Source of the DNA: Rhipicephalus microplus
Taxonomy: Eukaryota; Arthropoda; Arachnida; Ixodida; Ixodidae
Direction of reading: 5' to 3'
DNA length: 64,000 nucleotides
Assembly: GCF_043290135.1 (NCBI RefSeq)
Contig: NC_134707.1
Span: 141,671,319-141,735,318, forward strand
A program made the position numbers and the translations under genes. The notes beneath the pieces were generated by a model. That model saw only the letters and a list, made by a program, of their open reading frames with translations, had not been told where the DNA came from and ran no database searches. Position 1 is the first letter of the stretch. Each line of letters opens with the position of its first letter. This document shows, piece by piece, positions 44,101 to 57,500 of the stretch.

Positions 44101-45553
44101 AACTAGAAACTCTGCAACTAGAAACTCTATAGCTAGAAACTCCACAACTTGAGACTTCGCAAATAGAAACTCGTCAACTGGAAACTCAACCACTAGAAAC
44201 TCCACAGCTAGAAACTCCACAACTAGAAACTCCACAACTTGAAACCCGACAAATAGATACTCCACAACTACAGAGTCCACAACTTGAAACACCACAACTA
44301 CATACTCCACAACTACAAATTCAGCATCTAGAAACTCCACAACTAGAAACTCCACAACTAGAATCTCTGCAACTAGAAACTCCGCAACTAGAAACTCCAC
44401 ATCTAGAAACCCCACAACTATAAACTTCACAACTAGCAACTCAACAACTAGAGACTGCACAACTAGAGACTCCGCCACTAGAAACTCCACAGCTAGTAAC
44501 TCCGCAACTAGAAACTCCACAACTTGAAACTCCGCCACTAGAAGCTCCACAACTAGAAAACTCCGCAACTAGAAACTCTGCAACTAGAAACTCCGCAACT
44601 AGAAACTCCACAGCTAGAGACTCCACAACTTGAAACACCACAACTAGATTCTCCACAACTACAAATTCCACAACTAGATTCTCCACAACTAGAAACACCA
44701 CATCTGGAAACTCCGCAACAACAAACTCTGCAACCACAAACTCCACAACTAGAATTTCCACAGCTAGAGACTTAACAACTAGAGACTCCTCAACTAAAAG
44801 CTCCACAAATCGAAACTCCACAACTAAAACTCCGCAACTTGAAACCCGACAACTAGAAACTCAACAACTAGAAACTCCGCAACTAGAAACTCCACAACTT
44901 GAAACTCTGCAACTCGAAACTCTGCAACTAGAAAATCCACAACTATAAACTCAAGTAGAAACTCCCCAACTGGAAACTCCGCAACTAGAAACTCCGCAAC
45001 CAGAAAATCCACAACTAGGAACTTCACAACTAGAAACTCCCCAACAAGAAACTCCACAACTAGAAACTCCACAACTAGAAACTCCACAAATAGAGACTGC
45101 ACAACTAGAAACTTTGCATTTAGAAACTCCTCAGATAGAAACTACACAACTAGAAACTCCATGACTAGAGATTCCATAAGTAGAAACTCCACAGCTAGAA
45201 TTTCCACAGCTAGAGACTCAACAACTAGAGACTCCTCAACTAAAAGCTCCACAAATCGAAACTCCACAACTAAAACTCCGCAACTTGAAACCCGACAACT
45301 AGAAACTCAACAACTAGAAACTCCGCAACTAGAAACTCCACAACTTGAAACTCTGCAACTCGAAACTCTGCAACTAGAAAATCCACAACTATAAACTCAA
45401 GTAGAAACTCCCCAACTGGAAACTCCGCAACTAGAAACTCCGCAACCAGAAAATCCACAACTAGGAACTTCACAACTAGAAACTCCCCAACAAGAAACTC
45501 CACAACTAGAAACTCCACAACTAGAAACTCCACAAATAGAGACTGCACAACTA
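41132..45553 (+). repeat. HOR unit C2, first half
   Basis: Landmark at 41,132-41,434. It follows C1 at 9,061 bp and C3 at 6,693-6,694 bp. Near 44,825 it has ctaaaactccg where C1 has ctagaaactccg; C3 shares this one-base loss, so C2 and C3 are closer to each other than to C1. The end of this half contains a 446-bp tandem duplication and with it a truncated landmark copy at 45,108. Confidence 0.83.
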
Positions 45554-45642
45554 GAAACTTTGCATTTAGAAACTCCTCAGATAGAAACTACACAACTAGA
45601 AACTCCATGACTAGAGATTCCATAAGTAGAAACTCCACAGCT
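44751..45642 (+). repeat. 446-bp tandem duplication in C2
   Basis: The word agaatttcca stands at 44,751, 45,197 and 45,643, each 446 bp apart, and bounds two direct copies. I see a single difference, cttaacaac at 44,771 against ctcaacaac in the second copy. C1 and C3 have this segment once. The boundary word at all three edges fits unequal exchange or slippage at short homology. The first copy carries a landmark that breaks off after its first 90 bases. Confidence 0.9.
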
Positions 45643-47824
45643 AGAATTTCCACAACTAGAAACCCCACAACTAGGAACTCTGCAAATAGAAAATCTACAA
45701 CTAGAAACTCGAAAACAAAAAACTCAACTATAAACTCCACAACTAGAAACTGCACAACTAGAAACTCCACAAATAGACACTCCACAACTAGAAACTCCAA
45801 AACTAGAGACTCCACAACTAGGAACTCCAAAATTGAGACTCCACAACTAGGAACTACACAGATTGAAATTCCACAACTGGAAACTCAACAACTGGAAACT
45901 TCGCAACTAGAAACTCTGCAACTAGAAACTTTACAGCTAGAAACTCCACAACTTGAGACTTCGCAAATTGAAACTCGTCAACTGGAAACTCAACCACTAG
46001 AAACCCCACAGCTAGAAACTCCACAACTTGAGACTTCGCAACAAGAAACTCGGCAACTAGAATCTTCACAACTAGAAACTCTGCAACTAGAAACTCCGCA
46101 ACTACAAACTCCGCAACTGGAAACTCCACAGCTAGAAACTCCACAACTTCAGACTTCGCAAATAGAAACTCGTCAGCTAGAAACTCCACAACTTGAAACA
46201 CCACAACTAGATACTCCACAACTACAAATTCCACAACTAGAAACTCTGCAACTAGAAACTCCACAGCTAGAAACTCCAAAACTCCAGACTTCGCAACAAG
46301 AAACTCGGCAACTAGAATCTTCACAACTAGAAACTCTGCAACTAGAAACTCCACAACTTCAGACTTCGCAAATAGAAACTCGTCAACTAGAAACTCAGAA
46401 ACTAGAAACTCCACAGCTAGAAACTCCACAGCTAGAAACTCCACAACTAGAAACTCCAAACCTTGAGAGTTCGCATCTAGAAACTCCACAACTAGAAACT
46501 CCACAACTAGAGACTCCACAACTAGAAACTCCACCACTAGAAACTCCACAACTACGAACCTCACAACTAGAAACACCACATCTAGAAAGTCCGCAACAAC
46601 AAACACTGCAACTAGAAACTCCACAACTAGAATTTCCACAGCTAGAGACTCAACAACTAAAGACTGCTCAACTAAAAGCTCCACAACTAGACACTCCACA
46701 ACTAGAAACTCCGCAACTAGAAACCCGACAACTAGAAACTCAACAACTAGAAACTCCACAACTATAAATTCCTCAACTTGAAACTCCACAACTAAAACTC
46801 CACTACTAGAAACTCCACAACTAGAAACTCCACAACTGGAAACTCAGCAACTAGAAACTTCCAAACTAGAAACTCTACAACTAGAAACTTTGCAGCTAGA
46901 AACTCCGCAACTAGAAACTCTGCAAATAGAAACTCCGCAACTAGAAACTCCACAGCTAGAAACCCCTCAACTATAAACTTCACAACTAGAAACTCAACAA
47001 CTAGAGACTGCACAACTAGAGACTCCGCAACTAGAAACTCCGCAGCTAGAAACTCCATAACTAGAAACTCCGCAACTGGAAACTCCACAGCCAGAAACTC
47101 TACAACTAGAAAAACCACATCTAGAAACTCCGCAACAACAAACTCTGCAACTAGAAACTCCACAACTACAATTTCCACAGCTAGAGACTCAACAACTAGA
47201 GACTCCTCAACTAAAAGCTCCACAACTAGACACTCCACAACTAGAAACTCCGCAACTAGAAACCCGACAACTAGAAACTCAACAACTACAACCTTCAAAC
47301 CTATAAATTCCTCAACTTGAAACTCCACAACTAAAACTCCACAACTAAAAACTCCACAACTAGAAACTCCACAACTGGAAACTCCGCAACTAGAAACTTC
47401 CAAACTAGAAACTCTACAACTAGAAACTCTGCAGCTAGAAACTCCGCAACTAGAAACTCTGCAAATAGAAACTCCGCAACTAGAAACTCCACAGCTAGAA
47501 ACCCCTCAACTATAAACTTCACAACTAGAAACTCAACAACTAGAGACTGCACAACTAGAGACTCCGCAACTAGAAACTCCGCAGCTAGAAACTCCGCAAC
47601 TAGAAACTCCACAACTTGAAACTCTGCAACTAGAAACTCTGCAACTAGAAAATCCACAACTATAAACTCAAGTAGAAACTTCCCAACTGGAAACTCCGCA
47701 ACTAAAAACTCCGCAACTAGAAAATCCACAACTAGAAACTTTACAACTAGAAACTCCCCAACAAAAAACTCCACAACTAGAAACTTCACAACTAGAAACT
47801 CCACAACTAGAGACTGCACAACTA
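45554..47824 (+). repeat. HOR unit C2, second half, rearranged
   Basis: Landmark at 45,554-45,870. Near 46,030-46,060 the unit jumps from the part equivalent to 36,540 to the part equivalent to 37,665: the offset to C1 falls from 9,506 to 8,380 bp, a loss of 1,126 bp. Later, between about 46,770 and 47,310, it holds about 539 bp not present in C1, related to the stretch at 57,040-57,440 in domain D. The C2 super-unit is 6,693 bp. Confidence 0.8.
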
Positions 47825-50800
47825 GAGACTTTGCATTTAGAAACTCCTCAGATAGAAACTACACAACTAGAAACTCCACGACTAGAGATTCCATAAGTAG
47901 AAACTCCACAGCTAAAATTTGCACAACTACAAACCCCACAACTAGAAACTCCACAACTAGAAACTCTGCAAATAGAAAATCTACAACAAGGAACTCGAAA
48001 ACTAAAAACTCCAACGAGATACTCTACAACTAGAAACTTCACAACTAGAAACTCCACAACTAGAGACTCCACAACTAGGAACTCCAAAATTGAGACTCCA
48101 CAACTAGAAACTACACAGATTGAAATTCCACAACTAGAAACTCCACAACTGGAAACTCCGCAACTAGAAACTCTGCAACTAGAAACTTTACAGCTAGAAA
48201 CTCCACAACTTGAGACTTCGCAATTAGAAACTCGTCAACTGGAAAATCAACCACTAGAAACTCCACAGCTAGAAACTCCACAACTAGAAACTCCACAACT
48301 TGAAACCCAACAATTAGATACTCCACAACTACAGACTCCACAACTTGAAACACCACAACTAGATACTCCACAATCACAAATTCCGCAACTAGAAACTCCA
48401 CAACTAGAAACTCCTCAACTAGAAACTCCCCACTAGAAACTTCACAACTAGAATCTCTGCAACTAGAAACTCCGCAACTAGAAACACTGCAACTAGAAAC
48501 TCCGCAACTAGAAACTCCACAGCTAGAAACCCCACAACTATATACTTCACAACTAGCAACTCAACAACTAGAGACTGCACAACTAGAGACTCCCCCACTA
48601 GAAACTCCACAGCTGGTAACTCCGCAACTAGAAACTCCACAACTTGAAACTCTGCCACTAGAAGCTCCACAACTAGAAAACTCCGCAACTACAAACACCA
48701 CAACTAGATACTCCACAACTACAAATTCCACAACTAGAAACTCCACAACTAGAAACACCACATCTAGAAACTCCGCAACAACAAACTCTGCAACCAGAAA
48801 CTCCACAACTAGAAACTCCGCAACTAGAAACTCCGCAACTAGAAACTCCACAGCTAGAAACTCCACAACTTGAGACTTCGCAACTAGAAACTCGGACACT
48901 TGATTCTCCACAACTAGAAACTCTGCAACTAGAAAGTCCCAAGCTACAAACTCCGCAACTAGAAGCTCCACAGCTAGAAACTCCACAACTTGAGACTTCG
49001 CAAATAGAAACTCGTCAACTAGAAACTCAACAACTAGAAACTCCCAACTAGACACTCCGCAACTAGGAACTCTACAACTTCAAAATCCACAGCTAGAAAC
49101 TCCACAATTGGAGACTTCGCGACTAGAAACTCAGCAACTAGAAACTCAACAACTAGAAACTCCACCACTAGAAACTCTACAACTAGGAACTCTACAACTT
49201 CAAAATCCACAACTAAAAACTCCTCAACCCTAAACTCCACAACTAGATACTCCACAACTACAAACTCTACCACTAGAAACTCGACAACCTGAAACTCCAC
49301 AACCAGAAATTCCGCAACTAAAAACTCCACAACTAGAAACTCCACAAGTAGAAACTCCACAACTAGAAACTCTGCATTTATAAACTCCACAACTAGACAC
49401 TCAACAACTAGAAACTCGACACCTATAAATTCCACAACTTGAAACTCCTCAACTAAAACTCCACAACTAGAAACTCCACAACTAGAAACTCCACAACTAG
49501 AAACTCTGCAACTAGAAACTCCGCAACTAGAAACTCTGCAACTAGAAACTCCACAACTAGAAACTCCACAGCTAGAAACCCCACAACTATAAACTTCACA
49601 ACTAGAAACTCAACAACTAGAAACTCCCCAACTAGAAACTCCACAGCTAGAATCTCTGCAACTAGAAACTCCGCAACTAGAAACTCTGCAACTAGAAACT
49701 CCGCAACTAGAAACTCCACAGCTACAAACCCCACAACTAGAAACTTCACAACTAGCAACTCAACAACTAGAGACTGCACAACTAGAGACTCCGCAACTAG
49801 AAACTCACCAGCTAGTAACTCCGCAACTAGAAACTCCACAACTTGAAACTCTGCCACTAGAATCTCCACAACTAGAAAATTCCGCAACTAGAAACTCCAC
49901 AACTAGAAACTCCGCAACTGGAAACTCCACAGCCAGAAACTATACAGCTAGAAAAACCACATCTAGAAACTCCGCAACAACAAACTCTGCAACTAGAAAC
50001 TCCACAACTAGAATTTCCACAGCTAGAGACTCAACAACTAGAGACTCTTCAACTCAAAGCTCCACAACTAGACACTCCACAACTAGAAATTCTGCAACTA
50101 GAAACCAGACAACTAGAAGCTCAACAACTACAAACTCCACACCTATAAATTCCTCAACTGGAAACGCCACAACTAAAACTCCACAACTAGAAACTCAACA
50201 ACTAGAAACTACACAACTAGCAACTCTGCAGCTAAAAACTCCGCAACTAGAAACTCTGCAAATAGAAACTCCGCAACTAGAAACTCAACAGCTAGAAACC
50301 GCTCAACTATAAACTTCACAACTAGAAACTCAACAACTAGAGACTGCACAACTAGAGACTCCGCAACTAGAAACTCCGCAGCTAGAATCTCCGCAACTAG
50401 AAACTCCGCTACCAGAAACTCCACAACTTGGAACTCCGCAACTAGAAACTCTGCAACTAGAAAATCCACAACTATAAACCCAAGTAGAAACTCCCCAACT
50501 GGAAACTCCGCAACTAGAAACTCCCCAACAAGAAACTCCACAACTAGAAACTCCACAACTAGAAACTCCACAACTAGAGATTTCATAAGTAGAAACTCCA
50601 CAGGTAGAATTTCCACAACTAGAAACCCCACAACTAGAAACTCCACAACTAGGAAATCTGCAAATAGAAAATCTACAACTAGAAACTCGAAAACTAAAAA
50701 CTCCAACTAGAAACTCTACAACTAGAAACTTCACAACTAGAAACTCCACAAATAGACACTCCACAACAAGAAACTCCACAACTGAAAACTCCGCAACAAG

Positions 50801-51786
50801 AAACTCTGCAACTAGAAACTCTATAGCTAGAAACTCCACAACTTGAGACTTCGCAAATAGAAACTCGTCAACTGGAAACTCAACCACTAGAAACTCCACA
50901 GCTAGAAACTCCACAACTAGAAACTCCACAACTTGAAACCCGAAAAATAGATACTCCACAACTACAGAGTCCACAACTTGAAACACCACAACTACATACT
51001 CCACAACTACAAATTCAGCATCTAGAAACTCCACAACTAGAATCTCTGCAACTAGAAACTCCGCAAGTAGAAACTCCACATCTAGAAACCCCACAACTAT
51101 AAACTTCACAACTAGCAACTCAACGACTAGAGACTGCACAACTAGAGACTCCGCCACTAGAAACTCCACAGCTAGTAACTCCGCAACTAGAAACTCCACA
51201 ACTTGAAACTCCGCCACTAGAAGCTCCACAACTAGAAAACTCCGCAACTAGAAACTCTGCAACTAGAAACTCCGCAACTAGAAACTCCACAGCTAGAGAC
51301 TCCACAACTTGAAACACCACAACTAGATTCTCCACAACTACAAATTCCACAGCTAGATTCTCCACAACTAGAAACACCACATCTGGAAACTCCGCAACAA
51401 CAAACTCTGCAACCACAAACTCCACAACTAGAATTTCCACAGCTAGAGACTCAACAACTAGAGACTCCTCAACTAAAAGCTCCACAAATCGAAACTCCAC
51501 AACTAAAACTCCGCAACTTGAAACCCGACAACTAGAAACTCAACAACTAGAAACTCCGCAACTAGAAACTCCACAACTTGAAACTCTGCAACTCGAAACT
51601 CTGCAACTAGAAAATCCACAACTATAAACTCAAGTAGAAACTCCCCAACTGGAAACTCCGCAACTAGAAACTCCGCAACCAGAAAATCCACAACTAGGAA
51701 CTTCACAACTAGAAACTCCCCAACAAGAAACTCCACAACTAGAAACTCCACAACTAGAAACTCCACAAATAGAGACTGCACAACTA
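47825..51786 (+). repeat. HOR unit C3, first half
   Basis: Landmark at 47,825-48,127. Nearly identical to C2 at an offset of 6,693 bp, changing to 6,694 bp near 49,315 where C3 has gcaactaaaaactcc for gcaataaaaaatcc. It has the 446-bp segment only once. Confidence 0.85.
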
Positions 51787-54539
51787 GAAACTTTGCATTT
51801 AGAAACTCCTCAGATAGAAACTACACAACTAGAAACTCCATGACTAGAGATTCCATAAGTAGAAACTCCACAGCTAGAATTTCCACAACTAGAAACCCCA
51901 CAACTAGGAACTCTGCAAATAGAAAATCTACAACTAGAAACTCGAAAACAAAAAACTCAACTATAAACTCCACAACTAGAAACTGCACAACTAGAAACTC
52001 CACAAATAGACACTCCACAACTAGAAACTCCAAAACTAGAGACTCCACAACTAGGAACTCCAAAATTGAGACTCCACAACTAGGAACTACACAGATTGAA
52101 ATTCCACAACTGGAAACTCAACAACTGGAAACTTCGCAACTAGAAACTCTGCAACTAGAAACTTTACAGCTAGAAACTCCACAACTTGAGACTTCGCAAA
52201 TTGAAACTCGTCAACTGGAAACTCAACCACTAGAAACCCCACAGCTAGAAACTCCACAACTTGAGACTTCGCAACAAGAAACTCGGCAACTAGAATCTCC
52301 GCAACTAGAAACTCTGCAACTAGAAACTCCGCAACTACAAACTCCGCAACTAGAAACTCCACAGCTAGAAACTCCACAACTTGAGACTTCGCAAATAGAA
52401 ACTCGTCAACTAGAAACTCAACAACCTGAAACTCCACAGCTAGAAACTCCACAACTAAAAAATCCACAACTAGAAACTCCACAACTAGACACTCCACAAC
52501 TGGAAACTCCACAACTAGAAACTCCACAACTAGAAACACCACATCTAGAAACTCCGCAACAACAAACTCTGCAACCAGAAACTCCACAACTAAAATTTCC
52601 ACAGCTAGAGACTCAACAACTAGAGACTCCTCAACTAAAAGCTCCACAACTAGAAACTTCACAACTAGAAACTCCACAACTAGAGACTCCACAACTAGGA
52701 ACTCCACAAATTGAGACTCCACAACTAGAAACTACACAGATTGAAACTCCACAACTAGAAACTCCACAACTAGAAAACTCCGCAACTAGAAACTCTGCAA
52801 CTACATACTCCGCAACTAGAAACTCCACAGCTAGAAACGCCGCAACAAGATAATCCACAACTACAAATTCCACAACTAGAAACTCCACAACTGGAAACTC
52901 CGCAACTAGAAACTCCGCAGCTAGAAACTTTACAGCTAGAAACTCCACAACTTGAGACTTCGCGAATAGAAACTCGTCAACTGGAAACTCAACCACTAGA
53001 AACTCCACAGCTAGAAACTCCACAACTAGACACTCAACAACTAGAAACTCCACACCTATAAATTCCACAACTTGAAACTCCACAACTAAAACTCCACAAC
53101 TAGAAACTCCACAACTAGAAAGTCTGCCACTCGAAACTCTTCAACTAGAAACTCCACAACTAGAAACTCTGCAACTAGAAACTCCGCAACTAGAAACTCT
53201 GCAACTAGTCACTCAACAACTAAAGACTGCACAACTAGAGACTCCGCAACTAGAAACTCCACAGCTAGTAACACCGCAACTAGAAACTCCACAACTTGAA
53301 ACTCCGCCACTAGAATCTCCACAACTAGAAAACTTCGCAACTAGAAACTCTGCCACTAGAAACTCCACAGCTAGAAACTCCAAAACTTCAGACTTCGCAA
53401 CAAGAAACTCGGCAACTAGAATCTTCACAACAAGAAACTCTGCAACTAGAAACTCCGCAACTACAAACTCCGCAACTAGAAACTCCACAGCTAGAAACTC
53501 CACAACTTCAGACTTCGCAAATAGAAACTCGTCAGCTAGAAACTCCACAACTTGAAACACCACAACTAGATACTCCACAACTACAAATTCCACAACTAGA
53601 AACTCTGCAACTAGAAACTCCACAGCTAGAAACTCCAAAACTCCAGACTTCGCAACAAGAAACTCGGCAACTAGAATCTTCACAACTAGAAACTCTGCAA
53701 CTAGAAACTCCACAACTTCAGACTTCGCAAATAGAAACTCGTCAACTAGAAACTCAGAAACTAGAAACTCCACAGCTAGAAACTCCACAGCTAGAAACTC
53801 CACAACTAGAAACTCCACACCTTGAGAGTTCGCATCTAGAAACTCCACAACTAGAAACTCCACAACTAGAGACTCCACAACTAGAAACTCCACCACTAGA
53901 AACTCCACAACTACGAACCTCACAACTAGAAACACCACATCAAGAAACTCCGCAACAACAAACACTGCAACTAGAAACTCCACAACTAGAATTTCCACAG
54001 CTAGAGACTCAACAACTAAAGACTGCTCAACTAAAAGCTCCACAACTAGACACTCCACAACTAGAAACTCCGCAACTAGAAACCCGACAACTAGAAACTC
54101 AACAACTAGAAACTCCACAACTATAAATTCCTCAACTTGAAACTCCACAACTAAAACTCCACTACTAGAAACTCCACAACTAGAAACTCCGCAACTAGAA
54201 ACTCCCCAACTAGAAACTCCACACCTAGAAACTCTGCAACTAGAAACTCCGCAACTAGAAACTCTGCAATTAGAAACTCCGCAACTAGAAACTCTGCAGC
54301 TAGAAACTCCGCAACTAGAAACTCCACAACTTGAAACTCTGCAACTCGAAACTCTGCAACTAGAAAATCTACAACTATAAACTCAAGTAGAAACTCCCCA
54401 ACTGGAAACTCCGCAACTTGAACCTCCACAAACAGACAATCCACAACTAGGAACTTCACAACTAAAAACTCCCCAACAAGAAACTCCACAACTAGAAACT
54501 CCACAACTAGAAACTCCACAAATAGAGACTGCACAACTA
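51787..54539 (+). repeat. HOR unit C3, second half
   Basis: Landmark at 51,787-52,103. It follows C1 at 15,739 bp and keeps the 1.1-kb part lost in C2. Near 54,150 it leaves the C1 pattern and enters the D-type stretch that is repeated at 59,225. The C3 super-unit is 6,715-6,730 bp, depending on which landmark word is used. Confidence 0.82.
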
Positions 54540-57500
54540 GAAACTTTGCATTTAGAAACTCCTCAGATAGAAACTACACAACTAGAAACTCCATGACTAG
54601 AGATTCCATAAGTAGAAACTCCACAGCTAAAATTTCCACAACTTGAAACCCCACAACTAGGAACTCTGCAAATAGAATATCTACAACCAGAAACTCGAAA
54701 ACAAAAAACTCCAACCAGAAACTCCACAACTAGAAACTGCACAACTAGAAACTCCACAAATAGACACTCCACAACTAGAAACTCCAAAAGTAGAGACTCC
54801 ACAACTAGGAACTCCAAAATTGAGACTCCACAACTAGAAACTACACAGATTGAAATTCCACAACTGGAAACTCAACAACTGGAAACTTCGCAAATAGAAA
54901 CTCTGCAACTAGAAACTTTACAGCTAGAAACTCCACAACTTGAGACTTCGCAAATAGAAACTCGTCAACTGGAAACTCAACCACTAGAAACTCCACAGCT
55001 AGAAACTCCACAACTTGAGACTTCGCAAGAAGAAACTCGGCAACTAGAATCTCCGCAACTAGAAACTCTGCAACTAGAAACTCCGCAACTACAAACTCCG
55101 CAACTAGAAACTCCACAGCTAGAAACTCCACAACTTGAGACTTCGCAAATAGAAACTCGTCAACTAGAAACTTAACAACTAGAAACTCCACAGCTAGAAA
55201 CTCCACAACTAGAAAATCCACAACTTGAGAGTTCGCAACTAGAAACTCCACAACAAGAGACTCCACAACTAGAAACTCCACCACTAGAAACTCCACAACT
55301 ACGAACCTCACAACTAGAAACTCCACAACTTGAAACTCTGCAACTCGAAACTCCACATCTAGAAACACCACATCTAGAAACTCCGCAACAACAAACTCTG
55401 CAACCAGAAACTCCAAAACTAGAATTTCCACAGCTAGAGACTCAACAACTAGAGACTCCTCAACTAAAAGCTCCACAACTAGAAACTTCACAACTAGAAA
55501 CTCCACAACTAGAGACTCCACAACTAGGAACTCCACAAATTGAGACTCCACAACTAGAAACTACACAGATTGAAACTCCACAACTTGAAACTTCACAACC
55601 AGAAACTCCACAACTAGAAACTCCGCAACTAAAAACTCCAACACTAGAAAATCCACAACAAGAAACTCCACAACTAGAAACTCCGCAACTAGAAACCCGA
55701 CCACTAGAAAATCCACAATTAGAAACTCCACACCTATAAATTCCACAACTTGAAACTCCACAGCTAGAAACTCCACAACTAGAAATTTCATAACTGGAAA
55801 CTCCACAGCTAGAAAGTCCACAACTAGAAACTCTGCAACTAGAAACTCCGCAACTAGAAACTCCACAGCTAGAAAATCAACCACTAGAAACTCCACAACT
55901 AGCAACTCCACAACTACAGACTCCGCAACTAGAAAACTCCGCAACTAGAAAACTCCCAACTAGACACTCCGCAACTAGGAACTCTACAACTTCAAAATCC
56001 ACAACTAGAAACTCCACAATTTGAAACTCCACAACTAGATACTCCACAACTACAAACTTCACATTTAGAAACTCCCCAACTAGAAACTCCACAACTTGAA
56101 ACTCCGCAACTAGAAACTCCGCTACTAGAAACTCCACAACTAGAAAACTCCGCAACGTGAAACTCTGCAACTAGAAACTCCGCAATTAGAAACTCCACAG
56201 CTAGAAACTTCGCTACTTGAAACACCAAAACTAGATACTCCACAACTACGAATTCCACAACTATAAACTCCACAACTAGAAACTCCACAACTTGAAACCC
56301 AACAAATAGATACTCCACAACTACAGACTCCACAACTTGAAACACCACAACTAGATACTCCACAATTACAAATTCCGCAACTAGAAACTCCACAACTAGA
56401 AACTCCTCAACTAGAAACTCTTCACTAGAAACTTCACAACTAGAATCTCTGCAACTAGAAACTCCGCAACTAGAAACTCTGCAACTAGAAACTCCGCAAC
56501 TAGAAACTCCACAGCTAGAAAGCCCACAAATATAAACTTCACAACTAGCAACTCAACAACTAGAGACTGTACAACTAGAGACTCCGCCACTAGAAACTCC
56601 ACAGCTAGTAACTCAGCAACTACAAACTCTGCAACTAGAAACTCCGCAACTAGAAACTCCACAGCTAGAAACTCCACAACTTCAAACACCACAACTAGAT
56701 ACTCCACAACTACAAATTCCACAACTAGAAACTCCACAACTAGAAACACCACATCTAGAAACTCCGCAACAACAAACACTGCAACTAGAAACTCCACAAC
56801 TAGAATTTCCACAGCTAGAGACTCAACAACTAAAGACTGCTCAACTAAAAGCTCCACAACTAGACACTCCACAACTAGAAACTCCGCAACTAGAAACCCG
56901 ACAACTAGAAACTCAACAACTAGAAACTTCCAAACTAGAAACTCTACAACTAGAAACTCTGCAGCTAGAAACTCCGCAACTAGAAACTCTGCAAATAGAA
57001 ACTCCGCAACTAGAAACTCCACAGCTAGAAACCCCTCAACTATAAACTTCACAACTAAAAAACTCCGCAACTAGAAACTCCACAGCTAGAAACCCCTCAA
57101 CTATAAACTTCACAACTAGAAACTCAACAACTAGAGACTGCACAACTAGAGACTCCGCAACTAGAAACTCCGCAGCTAGAAACTCCATAACTAGAAACTC
57201 CGCAACTGGAAACTCCACAGCCAGAAACTCTACAACTAGAAGAACCACATCTAGAAACTCCGCAACAACAAACTCTGCAACTAGAAACTCCACAACTAGA
57301 ATTTCCACAGCTAGAGACTCAACAACTAGAGACTCCTCAACTAAAAGCTCCACAACTAGACACTCCACAACTAGAAACTCCGCAACTAGAAACCCGACAA
57401 CTAGAAACTCAACAACTACAACCTTCAAACCTATAAATTCCTCAACTTGAAACTCCACAACTAAAACTCCACAACTAAAAACTCCACAACTAGAAACTCC

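Noticed and set aside
45607..46767. Open frame of 386 codons on the + strand, rich in LETPQ repeats; also 36,101-37,114 and 51,840-52,853
   Set aside because: The open state follows from the 15-bp period. The frames start inside the landmark block at an atg made by one substitution (ctccatgac), end at ordinary monomer variants, have no non-repeat part, and the equivalent frame is closed in other units.
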